In this document: positions 51,335 to 63,559 of the stretch, in pieces
How the letters are laid out: each line of letters opens with the position of its first letter
Position numbering within the stretch: the stretch's first letter is position 1
Source: Spisula solida
Taxonomy: Eukaryota > Mollusca > Bivalvia > Venerida > Mactridae
Length of the DNA: 64,000 nt
Assembly (NCBI GenBank): GCA_947247005.1
Contig: OX365952.1
Coordinates: 3,432,501 to 3,496,500, forward strand
Direction of reading: 5' to 3'
Notes under the pieces: generated by a model
Seen by the model: only the letters and a program-made list of their open reading frames with translations
The model's database searches: none
What the model was told of the DNA's origin: nothing
Translations under genes and position numbers: made by a program

Positions 51335-51760
51335 TCTAATGTATTGCCAATAGAACGAACATTATTTAAAGTATTGCCAATGGAACGAAATTTATCTATT
51401 GTATTGCCAATAGAACGAACTTTATCTAATGTATTGCCAATAGAACTAAATTTATCTATTGTATTGCCAATGGAACGAAATTTATCTAAAGTATTGCCAA
51501 TAGAACGAACTTCATCTAATGTATTGCCAATAGAACGAACTTCATCTAATGTATTGCCAATTGAACGAACTTTATCTAATGTATTGCCAATAGAACGAAC
51601 TTTATCTACTGCTTTGCCAATAGAACGAACTTTATCTAATGTTTTGCCAATAGAACGAACTTCATCTAATGTATTGCCAATAGAACGAACTTTATCTAAT
51701 GTATTGCCAATAGAACGATTTTTATCTAATGTATTGCCAATAGAACGAACACAATGAACT
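51335..51760. repeat. 30-bp minisatellite, about 14 copies
   Basis: Units of ATTGCCAATAGAACGAACTT then TATCTAATGT, period exactly 30. Since 30 is divisible by three, a 137-codon frame runs through it; it has no start context or homology and is not called a gene. Confidence 0.96.
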
Positions 51761-52589
51761 TTATCTACACGAAGTAATAATAATCATAATGATAAAGACT
51801 TTATTTATAGAGGGAACATAGTTAGGCGTTTGCCAAATCTTTCCAACGCGCCTCTTAACGTATCATCTATAGATCAATATTTTCATCAATAAAATTGATA
51901 CTTCATAAATGGAGCCTTTATAAATACATGTATGTACAGTATAGAATAACACAAACCAATCTGACTAAACAAACTCGTTTTTCTTCCGTTTCCGGATGAG
52001 CATCTTGATTGCCCACCTGCAGCTTTCTTTAATTAGTAGTCATCGATCTAGTGTATACTTATATTGATGAGTGATTTCATTTAATCAATCTGATTAAAAT
52101 CATTTCCACGAAAAGTGTTTTGCCTGTGGATGACGTCGACCTGCAGCTGTTCACCGTTTACCAAAATCAATGTTTAACTTACGTGGATATGAAAGTGAAA
52201 GTAGAATTCTGCTTTTATGCAGTGGTATTTTATCATGATCAACATTCATTAATTACCATCAATTAAAAATTCACATTATAGTATTTTAAATTTAAGTTAA
52301 AACTGTCTAAAAACATTGGGTAAAAAATAGCAACCTTCGAAAAGCCACAAATTGACAAATTCGGCTTTGAAAACTTTGTCATCAGACCTTGCCGTCTGAT
52401 TGTCAAATTGTCTTGGATGCATTCGGTCACGAAACTACGAACCAACGGTTTATCCATTTCCAAAATATAATAAAATATACATTGTAATGCTCAAATTTAC
52501 AACATCGCGAAATTGCAGTTTTCCAAACACGCACCGAATTGAATGGCAACAAAAATAGAGAAAGAAATTATTTATTTAGAACTACAGTA

Positions 52590-52860
52590 TGAACATGTGT
52601 CCATGGTTCGATTCTCACCTGTGGCACTTGGTCATTTCTAAAACTTCTTTAAGTGTAGAGTTTCCGACCGCAACTTGAGATGAACTGGTTGGTAATGTAA
52701 CCCAGAGGTAGGCTCGTGTGTATCGTTGCTTTGTATACACAGGGCAAGTTGGATAACCAAAGCGTCTAGTAGGAAAGAGCTATGTGAGGGCAAGGCACCC
52801 GGATTCCTTGTATCACACAACTGTTTATCCCCTCGAAGCCGGATGTCAATCAGAAAGCAC
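52590..52860 (+). mobile_element. Possible tRNA-derived SINE
   Basis: Box B-like GGTTCGATTCTC near 52605 is followed by a body with GGTAATGTAACCCAGAGGTAG and GCAAGGCACCCGGATTCC. No clear box A. From 51770 to 52580 nothing else is recognisable apart from a possible retroelement tail at 51785-51830 (minus strand AATAAAGTC). Confidence 0.3.
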
Positions 52861-52869
52861 GCACCCAGG

Positions 52870-54490
52870 AACGCACAAACAAACTAACAAGACGTAAAAT
52901 TTAGTGAACGTATCAAAAATGTTCACTGTTCTACACCAGTTACTGATAAATCAGTATTTTAATAGAAAGCATCAAATATATAAAGATAAGTAAGATATAT
53001 ACGGTAGCAGTCACTGTTTATCTTACTTTTTGCCTTGAATAGATTGTGAGGGATGTACGGGAAATTCGTATACTAATAAATCTGCTCATAATTCTATAAA
53101 ATAATATAAAATTACAAAAAAAACCACTGCGTGTACTTTTATAACTCTTCTCACTTCCCTTCGGATGTTTTCTGATTTCTACAAAGCATAGTGTATAGAT
53201 AAATGAAACCAGAAGAAACACCATCGTCCCTCATCTGGTTCATCCACATAGTAAGTACGAACAATGATCTCAAGGTTAGGAACCACCACATATATGTGTT
53301 GATTAGTTCTATGTAAAGTGACAAATGGCCGGACTTGAATACTTAAGCTTTGAAATAATACAATAAAAAAGAGGGGTCGTGCATCTTTTAAGAAAGATTT
53401 TGCTCATCAAAGATGGAGAACATTTTTTTGGTATCGCGCGGATCGCTCCCAGACCGGTCAACCCCTACAGTCTACTTTCACATTTAGGTCCAAATGTAAT
53501 ACAAATCAAGATTAAACAGTTTCACTGCATCACATACAATGACTATATTAAACACTCAATTTCATGATTTCAAAGCATAATTGTCAATGCATATCACCAT
53601 TTCCAGTCAATCCAATGTTTCTTTCAGGACTCCTTGAGTCTTTAGAGGTTCCTTACCTCAATAAGCTTATGATAGCTTCCGATCACATTTCATTTCTGTA
53701 TTATATTGTTTGTATATGATATATTATTGTAAATTTATGTGAAATAAAATTATGTTTAAACTAAACTAAGTACGAGCAGGCCGTCCTACAATCAGCAGTC
53801 ATGAAAGCCGTTTGAGGGAGAAGTTAGATCTTTTTGAATAAATGCTTCCAAGTTATCGTCATTTTATCAATAAATCAAATCCAAAACCACCTTCAAATTA
53901 ATCTATATCAACATGATTTTGTAAAGCATCTCAATTGATTAATAATGAAATATTAATCGAATAATTTTCTAAATGGGGTCGTATTTCCATATTTTTTTAA
54001 AAAGATTAATTAGGCATCTCTCCTACAAGAAAGTTTATGACTATTCTTTCATAATGTACTATTCACATGGGTGCGTTTTTATACTACTACGCGAGCTCCC
54101 GTCGTGAAATACAGCGATATGGCATTTAAATATTCATGAAATTCACATTTAGACGCACATGTTATTTGATACAAAAAATCCCGAACAAGCGGTTTATATA
54201 CAAAACACATTATTCTAAAAGTTTTAAAATAACTGAAGTGCGGTAAATTCTAATCTCCTGTACCGTGAAATGTGTAGTCACTAGACTAATCTAGTCATAT
54301 AAAACCAGTATATATACTAGTACGTGGATTATACTTTTACTCCATATTTAAGGTAAGTGTAAATTCTTTTTATTTAGTTTGTAAAATATTTTATCATATG
54401 AACAGAAGGCTCAAACATTCAGTGCACCTGGACGACAAGTTATCGACCTTTCAAAGTATGTACGGTTTTTGCACTCTCTTTGATATGGTA
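52870..54490. other. AT-rich stretch without recognised genes
   Basis: Only short open frames. A segment ending GTGAAATAAAATTATG near 53750 looks like a retroelement or gene 3' end but has no coding sequence upstream. Confidence 0.4.
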
Positions 54491-54559
54491 CTGAAAAACG
54501 TTTTAGTAAAATGACAATTTCATGACTTTGAACATTCGAGCACCGCGTGTGATTGATCG

Positions 54560-54680
54560 TGTAACTGACCGCTGAAATAACCAGCCACTGTGCAATACAC
54601 CACGAACAACTGACCACTGAAATAACCAGCCACTGTGCAATTCACCACGAACAACTGACCACTGAAATAACCACCATAAT
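54560..54680. repeat. 58-bp tandem duplication, about two copies
   Basis: ACTGAAATAACCAGCCACTG followed by TGCAAT(A/T)CACCACGAACAAC, at about 54570 and 54615, with a third partial CCACTGAAATAACCACC. The repeat interval read from the anchors is about 45-46 bp. Confidence 0.7.
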
Positions 54681-54945
54681 CAACCCGAATAAATTACTCA
54701 ACTACGAAACGATGAACCAATCCGTATGTTTAAAGTCAACGCTTAAATTACAAACGAGTCTAGGTATTCCCTTTTTTCCTGCCAAATTGGCCAAAATGAC
54801 CTCCGCTCCGATGGAAGAGATAGTTGTGTGATCCAAGGAATCTGGGTGCGATACCCTAGCTCTACCAAAATAGACCTTTTGGTTCTTTAACATCACTGAT
54901 AAACATGCGAGACTACTACATTTTTAACAAAATATTATACCAATA

Positions 54946-55616
54946 CAGTACAACCTCTGTAGAGCACCACCCTTTGGGAGCTGCAAATATTGGTCATTGT
55001 TTAGAGGTCGTTCCTCCACAGAGGTTAATTTTATAGTAAACAGTGACTAAGGGAAATGTTGAAGGTCTTGTTATACAAAGGTTGTTGCCCTACAGAGGGC
55101 CGATCTGGAGAGGTTGTACTGTATGTTATACAAATGTTGTTGCCCTACAGAGGGCCGATCTGGAGAGGTTGTACTGTATGTTATACAAAGGTTGTTGCCC
55201 TACAGAGGGGCGATCTGGAGAGGTTGTACTGTATGTTATACAAAGGTTATTGCCCTACAGATGGCCGATCTGCAGAGGTTGTACTGTATGTTATACAAAT
55301 GTTGTTGCCCTACAGAGGGCCGATCTGGAGAGGTTGTACTGTATGTTATACAAAGGTTGTTGCTCTACAGATGGCCGATCTGGAGAGGTTGTACTGTATG
55401 TTATACAAAGGTTGTTGCTCTACAGATGGCCGATCTGGAGAGGTTGTACTGTATGTTATACAAAGGTTATTGCCCTACAGATGGCCGATCTGCAGAGGTT
55501 GTACTGTATGTTATACAAATGTTGTTGCCCTACAGAGGGCCGATCTGGAGAGGTTGTACTGTATGTTATACAAAGGTTGTTGCTCTACAGATGGCCGATC
55601 TGGAGAGGTCGTACTG
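54946..55616. mobile_element. CAGTACAACCTCTGTAGA element whose right end is amplified ten-fold
   Basis: Left terminus TA|CAGTACAACCTCTGTAGAGC; right terminus GAGAGGTCGTACTG|TA. From 55070 the right terminal segment (GTTATACAAAGGTTGTTGCC, CTACAGAGGGCCGATCTGG, AGAGGTTGTACTGTAT) is repeated ten times with a 55-bp period. The single-unit relative at 48309-48476 shows the ancestral form. Overlapping open frames in all three phases are artefacts. Confidence 0.88.
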
Positions 55617-56655
55617 TATAAAATACCCTTTTGAAGAATGAATTTAAAGTGTTAATGAACGAATTTAGAATGTATCAAACACCTGTGTCAACTACCTATT
55701 CTGTTTGCTTTATATCAGAATTTGCAAGGAAAGTGTTTGTTTTTTATTGTATTGTATTATGTCGATAACTTAAAAACATAAACCGCTGTTAGTCTCTTTG
55801 ATGCAGATGTCCGTCCACTTTCATTATACAACTGTACAAATAATCATATATCCTATAGTACGTACACCTATGGTGTGATAGGGTGGTTGGTCCCATGATC
55901 TGGCGGTCGTTGACATGGTCCTGTTGCCTTGGCTGAAGTTGAATCTTGAACTTCACAATATTTGAGGTACTAAGTATACAAAAGCAATATGACTTCGAGT
56001 CATCAGTAACACTTGATACTCTCATTTAGCTTGAAGAATATTAAGATGTAATAATCTAGTTTGCAACTCGTGTAAAATAAATGACTTAGAATAAGTAGAA
56101 ACTTTACTCATAAAAACCTTATGTTCACAGCATTCCTATTCCCCAGTCTCTGATTAGTATAAAGAGTATGTGGCGGTGATTTTACAAAAATAAAACAAAA
56201 AAAATTTAATCTTACCATAATTAGTAGTTTATAAATACTATAAAAACATTGCAGAAGAAACCATCCCTAAAAGAGTTTGGTTCGATAGCAAATGATTTTT
56301 TTAAAACATATTAATGTTTTGATTACTTATTTGGCGTGCGCGCATAATATATAACGTTTTACATTATATTGTAGGCCTACACAGTATTCGCGACTTCCAT
56401 TTTTTGGAATGAATTATCCGTATATTTTTTCTGCATTCAAGTTTCGTAGCGGAACAAAATAATGTAATTACATGCACTTTAGGTTAAGCATTTGTCTCAT
56501 TTCTTTTTTATCACATCTCGTACATTTAAATCGAAATTGTAAGACATGAAAAAATGCTGATACGCTCTCTTTAAACATGCTGCACATGACATTGTATGCT
56601 GTTTAGGAAATATACTTTTTGACAGTAATTCTGCTTATAACCAGGAGAAAATAGA

Positions 56656-56945
56656 TGTGAACACTGCCATAGTATGACAGGTGCTGATGATTTATATAGT
56701 GCGGAGATATTAACGTGAACACTGCCATAGTATGACAGGTGCTGATGATTTATATAGTGCGGAGATATTAACGTGAACACTGCCATAGTATGACAGGTGC
56801 TGATGATTTATATAGTGCGGAGATATTAACGTGAACACTGCCATAGTATGACAGGTGCTGATGATTTATATAGTGCGGAGATATTAACGTGAACACTGCC
56901 ATAGTATGACAGGTGCTGATGATTTATATAGTGCGGAGATATTAA
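56656..56945. repeat. 58-bp tandem repeat, five near-identical copies
   Basis: GTGAACACTGCCATAGTATG, ACAGGTGCTGATGATTTATA, TAGTGCGGAGATATTAAC with almost no differences between units, so amplification is recent. Region 55640-56650 holds nothing else I recognise. Confidence 0.96.
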
Positions 56946-57020
56946 CCTGATCCTAATACTTATGCATGAATATAATTATAACAAGGTTCTTGCGTTGAAT
57001 ATATATATTCAGTTCGCGAG

Positions 57021-57261
57021 GGAATCCTGTTAAAGTCATCTTAAATATCGTGTATCGCGCTCGAAGGGCGAGACACGAGTATTGCGCGATACACGATACG
57101 AGACACGAGAATTTAAATTTGAATTCAGCGTTTGTAATCTCTCCCTTGACCCACAACTTTTGCAATTTAATCTCGTGTCTCTTATCGTGCCTCGCGCAAT
57201 TATCGTGTCTCGCCCTTCGAACACGATACATGATATTTAAAAAGGCACTAACAGGATTCCG
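57021..57261. mobile_element. Long fold-back element
   Basis: Arms 57021-57111 and 57171-57261 are inverted copies of about 90 bp: GGAATCCTGTTA outermost, then TTAAATATCGTGTATCG, CGAAGGGCGAGACACGA and GAGACACGAG. Each arm also contains smaller palindromes. The spacer is about 60 bp. Confidence 0.88.
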
Positions 57262-57589
57262 TAAATATCGCTCCTTTTGATATATGTTTGTAATTACACT
57301 TCGACCACCTTCGTGATACGTCCCCGCTTATGACAATATACCATCGTGAGTATAAGTATAGACAGTATATCAGCTGTTCAATTATGCTAATAGAAGGTCA
57401 ATGATCACGTTAAAATCCCTGCATTATTACAAACCGGGACGATTAAAATAGTGCCTTTTTTAAAGTTTCAAAGTTTGCAAGATGGCTAATACATGTATTG
57501 AGATTCAAACCCATGTCCTACGGATCATGCACAGGTTGGGAGTTGTATAATGAGATTTTAGAGGACAACTACCAAGGTACTGATCGCAC

Positions 57590-57735
57590 AGACTCCCACC
57601 AAGGAATTCCACTTCGGCTTCACCAAAGCTTCCCCTAGACCACGAGGAACGTGTTCCCGATGTATTGATAGCTCATTAATTTCCATCGGGAGTACATCGC
57701 CGAGGCAAAAAATATTCAGTGGGACCTAGGCAGAC
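57590..57735. mobile_element. CCTAGG element, internally deleted copy 3
   Basis: GACTCCCACCAAGGAATTCC at the left, AGCTTCCCCTAGACCACGAG, TCGGGAGTACATCGCCGAGG and GTGGGACCTAGGCAGAC at the right. Lacks the middle third found at 10934 and 39884. Confidence 0.7.
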
Positions 57736-57739
57736 TGTA

Positions 57740-59285
57740 GGCTTTACTAGACTAAATCGACCCAGCGTTTGTTCAACCATTGTTTACTTTACGACGTCAC
57801 TCTCGTTTGAAACCACATGCATAATCATTTCGCAGTCTCCTGTTGAACTATGGCGACCACGTTAAGCACCAAAATTCAGTCAATATAATAATGTTAAAGG
57901 CTGTCCGGAGGGATTTCAATTACATGAAGTCATTAAACGGCCAAATAATGTTTATTGTTTACATTTTATGAGCTAGCAATAGCAAATACATACGTATGAT
58001 TGAAATTTGTCATTTCAAGGCTCGATGCGGTTTCTTGCAAACATTCCCAATAACTTTTTGTATCCGCACATTGCATCATGTTAGAGACAGAAACCGGTGT
58101 CACTGCGCATGCGTAGAGTTTCCAGGAATAAGAAATGAGAAATAATGATGTTTTGACAAGTTCTCATAAATAGAGAGCGCAATCTCGCCAATCCTGGTTC
58201 ACAGAGTTCAAGAGATTTATTTGAATGTTAAAGACTTTCATTTTCCTCACTGGCTCATTTCGTTAACCACCGTATCTGCCAGACAAGTTGATAAATACAT
58301 TTGTCTTGGAATGTAGTCTCGGCAGAATTTGCTGGGCAAGATACAATCGCAAAGGCTCGGTCATTTCCGTTCTTCTCCGGTAAATGTACTAAATATATGT
58401 GTACAGCGATTCTTGCTGTAGAGAGGTTGTTGCTATTATGTGGTTATTGCTGTAGATGCGTGGTTTTGGAGAAAGGGTTGTCCTACAGACGACCAGTGGA
58501 GAACCCTTGAACTGTTTTACATATTATTCACACTTTGTTGAATAAAGTCTATGCCCCGTTATCAATAACAAAATGCATATTTCTTTAATGTAAATACAAT
58601 ATATCAACATTATGCTGACACCCAGACATATTCCATTCCTTTTTCCCCCGATAAAATAATGTCAATATATCAAATTGAATTTTTGGACAAAATCCTTAAT
58701 TTTCGTTAATTTTCGCGAGTATTAATTTCGCAGATTTTTGTAAAATGGTAATTTGTTGGTTTCTTAAATTATTGGATTTTAATTATTGAAAGAAAAAGCT
58801 CTTGTTACTTATTGTTTAGCTCAATTATTCGGGGGGGGGGGGGGGTATTTTGCGACTTTAGTATATTTAATTAGTGAGTTTGACGAAAATAAATCCACTG
58901 CTAATATTAATAATTTTACAGTAACAACATTATCTTGTAGCTGTCAGTTTGCGGTTACTTGTGCACTGATAATTTTATAGTCAAGATGCCAATTCGAGTT
59001 TACATACTAAATAAGAGGATAGGCAACTTCGTACTAGCTTTACGATGTTTTAATGTCATTTTTGTAATTTGGATCAATCAAGCGTATTGCTTTGTGGTTT
59101 TGGTGAAATACCGTAGTTGTTTACAGAATTATTTACATACTTGAATTTTGTGTGAACTTCGTACTCCGACATGATGTTAATGATATTTCTGGCAGGGCTT
59201 ATCAGTCATCAAGCTAAACGTCTAATCTATACAGCTTAGCCGCTTATTTCATACTTTCAAACTTTGTAGAGAAACGGGTGGTTTT
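57740..59285. other. No gene recognised
   Basis: AT-rich sequence with short frames only. CGTTAATTTTCGCGAGTATT near 58700 resembles the 'TTTTCG' MITEs, and 58400-58510 vaguely resembles the TGTAGAGAGGTTGTTGCT element. A G run of 14 lies at 58832-58845. Confidence 0.4.
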
Positions 59286-59288
59286 GTT

Positions 59289-59429
59289 CATAGGTTGCTG
59301 AACCATTGATAAAATATGATAAAATAACAAAGGTAGATATTTGTTAAAAACTTTACATAATTTAGTTACAGATTTACAACAAATGTACTTAAAATTAATT
59401 AATATCTAGCAATGATATAGTTACCTGTG
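59289..59429. mobile_element. CACAGGTAACTG MITE, diverged copy, 141 bp
   Basis: Right end CAATGATATAGTTACCTGTG is nearly perfect; left end CATAGGTTGCTGAACCATTG keeps about 15 of 20 positions. Flanks GTTTTGTT and GTTTTACC may be a decayed duplication. Confidence 0.6.
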
Positions 59430-60901
59430 GTTTTACCGTTTGTGCATAGAAATACCTTAAATTCTAGTCAGTAATTATTTGTATAGTTTCACCAACAGCG
59501 AAACGAAGACACAAACGATCATTGGCCCGATTTCGTTCACGTGCTGGGTTTTATCGCTGACGGGTTGATAGTAAAGATGCGGTATTCCGTACTATCTCAA
59601 GTCACGTTCAACATCGTCATTTTGATAGTACTATTTTTCCTTCAGTGTGTATAGAGTAGAAACTTATGCCCGATGAGCTGTGAGATTATGTGTGGGTTTA
59701 TCGTAGTTTATGTACTAGATATATTGGATTGTAAAAACGTGTTTTATAGGTGGAGTTTATAAAAAGGAATATATACATTTTGACAACTTCAATATTTTTG
59801 GTATGTAAAAATATTTCATATTTCGTTTACTTGATCTACTTACTATTACAGCTAATTTCAAATGCACTATTGTATTTATTAAGCTTCTCATCATTTGTAA
59901 CGTTTCTACCAAGTTACAAGGAGCGATTGGTGCATACACTTTGAGCACAGGAAAACAGGTCAATATCATGAACTGATGAATATACTGTAAACAAATATTA
60001 CGTTATATTAAATGCCTAACCCCGCCCCCCCCCCCTCATTTAATTAGTGCTGTATATAGATATAGTGGTACTTAACTGCTATCTATCTATCTACCTACAA
60101 ATATGACCTTAGGTTTCGTATTTTTATATTTGAATAATCGTTAGCTAAACCTAACCTTGATACTGTCGATCAAAAACTAACTCAGTATCCATTACGTCTA
60201 GATATTTGGACTAGGCTGGTACTGTAAACAAGACTCTACGTCGGTATTTTCTCAAGACAGATGACTTTTATCTTATCATCCTATCGTTAATATGCAACAG
60301 AAAATTGAGTTTATAGCATACGGGTAAAAGTAGAGACTAATTTGTTGTACTAACACATAGATGTACTTCAGTGCTTTTGTGCTTGGATTATGATATTCCT
60401 TGTAATATCCTACTATCCTAGGCACTCTGTAACTTCACATACCGTACCATGTAAACATGTGTCTGTATTCTGTATGCGGTTTTCTAAGACTCGATCAGAT
60501 ATGTTATTAACTTTTTACAGCTTAGTAGAACAAATCGTAAAGAACCAAAATACCTAATTTTATTTGAAAATCTATATGTAATAAACTGATATTCGACATA
60601 TAAAGTACTTAGTTGCAATGCTACAGTCAAGAGGCTCCAGATTTTGCAGATTCCTACTACAAATAATAAGATAATTTATTGAGTTTTTTATTACGAAACG
60701 AACAGAATCAAGATATGTGTTCGCTTTTAATGCTCGTAAACAATTGATAATGAAGCAACTTATGGCGGAGATGCTCAGATTGCTCTCCTTCTCAACGACT
60801 TTTGACGTCGTGCTTGGCCTAGACCAGTAAATTGATACTAAACTATTCAATTTATTAAGCTGAATAATGCGATACACTCGAGAATTTCAGCAGTGTTAAA
60901 C

Positions 60902-61103
60902 CACAGGTAACTGTATCATTGATAAAGAATAAAAAAATGTTTTATCTTAGATATAATAAATTTTATTTAAAAAAGATTTTTTTTTCAAAATCGTATATGA
61001 GCCCTCACGGTCACCCGGTGGGTTGGATTCGAACCCACGACCCTAACGGCGACAGCGCCTAGCACTGAAGTGACCGCGACCATTAATGCTACAGTTACCT
61101 GTG
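60902..61103. mobile_element. CACAGGTAACTG MITE carrying a tRNA-like insert, 202 bp
   Basis: Left terminus CACAGGTAACTGTATCATTG and right ATTAATGCTACAGTTACCTGTG, with a perfect 8-bp duplication TGTTAAAC at 60894-60901 and 61104-61111. About 61000-61080 holds a tRNA-like minus-strand sequence: acceptor strands CGGTCAC and GTGACCG pair perfectly, and GGTTCGAATCC is a perfect box B. The insert makes this copy about 85 bp longer than that at 47764. Confidence 0.88.
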
Positions 61104-61111
61104 TGTTAAAC

Positions 61112-62970
61112 AAAACAGGGTTAAATCAAAGGGATATCTTAGATATTCATAGTATAGATGTGAAAGATATTTTTATCGGGTCGAATCCCTATGGGTTAAA
61201 TATAAATGACTTCTAGTATATCATACATAACATGGGATTTTGTGTCGCATATATCAATATTGTATAGCTATATCACATAAGTAGAGAATTAACTTTCATT
61301 TTCCGATACTTGATGGGCAATTTAGTGTACATGTATAGGACTGTTATACCCATGAGGTTTCGTGATATTCGTGAAGATCAAAATAAAGTCTTTAAAGTTA
61401 GTTTACCTTACTTATATACTCGTACATACATACTAACGAGGTTCACGATCTATCTTTAACGTGTAGGTAATGACGTTGAAATACATTATGTGCACCTGAC
61501 ATAGTAAATGACTATGATTGACTAACAGATAGCTATTCGAGGCCTGAAGTAATAAATTCATAGATTGTCATCCCTCCGTCTCCCTAGTTCTTTTTGGCGC
61601 CCCAACCTGTTTTCAAGAGAAATTCATTTATCTACATAGAGTGCCACCCCCGTTCGGTTCCCTACTTTTCTTGGCTCAAACCTACACTACTTTCGATTTA
61701 AAACAATACACAACCTTACATATCATTTTATAGTTCTATATGTATATAACAACAGAGTAGCTCGAGAACTAGAGATTACGAGACTGAACTAGGCATTTTA
61801 TAGCCCATCAATTGTATTCAGCGAACGATATAGTTGATCACTTGATATCAAATTGATTTGAAGAAAAGATGTTTGTCAAATACGAAAAAATAAACTGTAT
61901 TCTAGATCTAGCAGGTATTATTTTAGAATAAAAGGTTAAGGAAATGTTGGACGTCTATTAATCAAACGATTAAATAATAATCAGTGAATTAATTGATTAA
62001 TATAATGAACACAGCATAATTACGTATGTACAAATGTACTGCACTTAATATACCTGACACACGATCAAAGTGTGTTTAATCAAGCGTTTTATATACCTAC
62101 ACATGCAAGTTTATTATTATATATTTATCGATGTATATGTGTCATTGTATGTTTGCACTTATTCATATGAAATCATTGGCACGTTGCCTTATTTTCGGAA
62201 TAATTTTTCTTCTAAAATAATTATCTAGATTTAATAATCAAATTTTTAAACCCAGTAAAAATATTTACTTAATTTCTTATGCTGAAAAAAAAACAAGACA
62301 CCACATAGTCTTCAGACGTTAGTAAAATATTGAATACTCCATACATAAGTCTTCAAACGTTAGTATTAATATTCAATACTCTATACATGCATGCCGACTT
62401 AAAAAGCTCAGTCAATTTCGCTACATTGACCCCATTTAGTTACTCTATCTTTAAAATTTATCTCCGGTTTTGAAATGATGGGGTGTATAGTCCAGTTAGG
62501 ATATTGTGACAGTGACGTTGCAGTTTATGTGTACGCAAAAAATCACAACCATTGTCTAAACAGGTAGTATTGAAATTATAGTTGTTTGTACAGTATAAGC
62601 CTTTATAATTGGTTTTACACCGTTATAGTGGACTCGACCGCTGCGTCACTGGATTTTTATCCTGACTGGACTATAATAATGATCAAGAGTTAGCGCATGG
62701 TTCATGTGTCCTGATTTCGGCAATTTGATAGTAAGTAAACACAGAGTGTGTTCAACTAACGATGTGTATGATTAACATGGTTAAAGAGGCTTTGTCGAAT
62801 GTTTCTCCAACTTGCTTACTAAATTTGAACTTTAAATCATTTGTTTTCTAAATTCACATAGGGTTTTAAACGATCTTTGTGAAATTGGAGAGATCTTGTT
62901 CAAATGTGTATTTACATGGTCGACAATGAACCGAGTATGTGTCATGGTCGTGTTTACATAACTTCATAAG
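61112..62970. other. AT-rich stretch without recognised genes
   Basis: No open frame with protein-like composition. A short duplication, AGTCTTCA.ACGTTAGTA with CAATACTC.ATACAT, occurs at 62308 and 62348. Otherwise nothing is visible. Confidence 0.4.
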
Positions 62971-62979
62971 CATACCGAA

Positions 62980-63181
62980 AATCATTATTTTTCGAGGGAG
63001 ATGAATTTTCGTTGATTTCGTTGATGCACTACATCATGCAATCTAATCCACACGACCTCTTAAATATCGAACATGGATTGGTCCTTTCATGCTTTGTAAC
63101 CCTCGAATTTACGAACCTACGAAAGTGCATTTTATCGAAATCCACGAAATTTAATACCAACGAAAATATGTGATTTTACAG
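62980..63181. mobile_element. 'TTTTCGTGG' MITE, copy 3
   Basis: TTTTTCGAGGGAGATGAATT, AATCTAATCCACACGACC, CGAACATGGATTGGTCC and ATCCACGAAATTTAATACCA followed by CGAAAATATGTGATTTTACAG at the right end. Collinear with 5393-5614. Confidence 0.6.
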
Positions 63182-63559
63182 TACAAAGGAAATGTCGATC
63201 TAAATTGAAATGTCAAACTTTAAAATTGTAGCATTTGACGAACAACTATGCATTATAGCATTTGAATAAATATGAATATTAATTGTATTGCATTGTTAAT
63301 TCAAGGCAATATTGAGTTTCTTGTGGACATTAAATTTTATACATCTCCCGAGTCTTACAATAAAAGAGGCTGTGTCGAGTTTGCATTTAGAAAACAAATA
63401 ATTGCAGGGTCCTTGAAGCACACACAGTTGTACAATATTTATGGAAATAACGACCGAATTATGGCTACATCGAAGTGTTGGGGTTCATTTCATGACACTC
63501 ATTACTTGCAATACATGTTGTAGAGAATTTTTTTGTACCCATGACTGTATTAAAACACG

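Noticed and set aside
51344..51757. 137-codon frame made of LPIERTLSNV-like units
   Set aside because: 30-bp minisatellite with unit length divisible by three; no start context, splice context or known domain.
55043..55641. Three overlapping frames of 175-192 codons
   Set aside because: A 55-bp tandem repeat is open in all three plus frames; peptide is only the repeat.
57485..57560. Another tRNA-like SINE on the minus strand
   Set aside because: Only a weak box B-like GGTTTGAATCTC is present; no box A and no second copy in the window.
63272..63523. 83-codon plus-strand frame
   Set aside because: Plausible composition but too short, isolated and without splice or promoter context to support.
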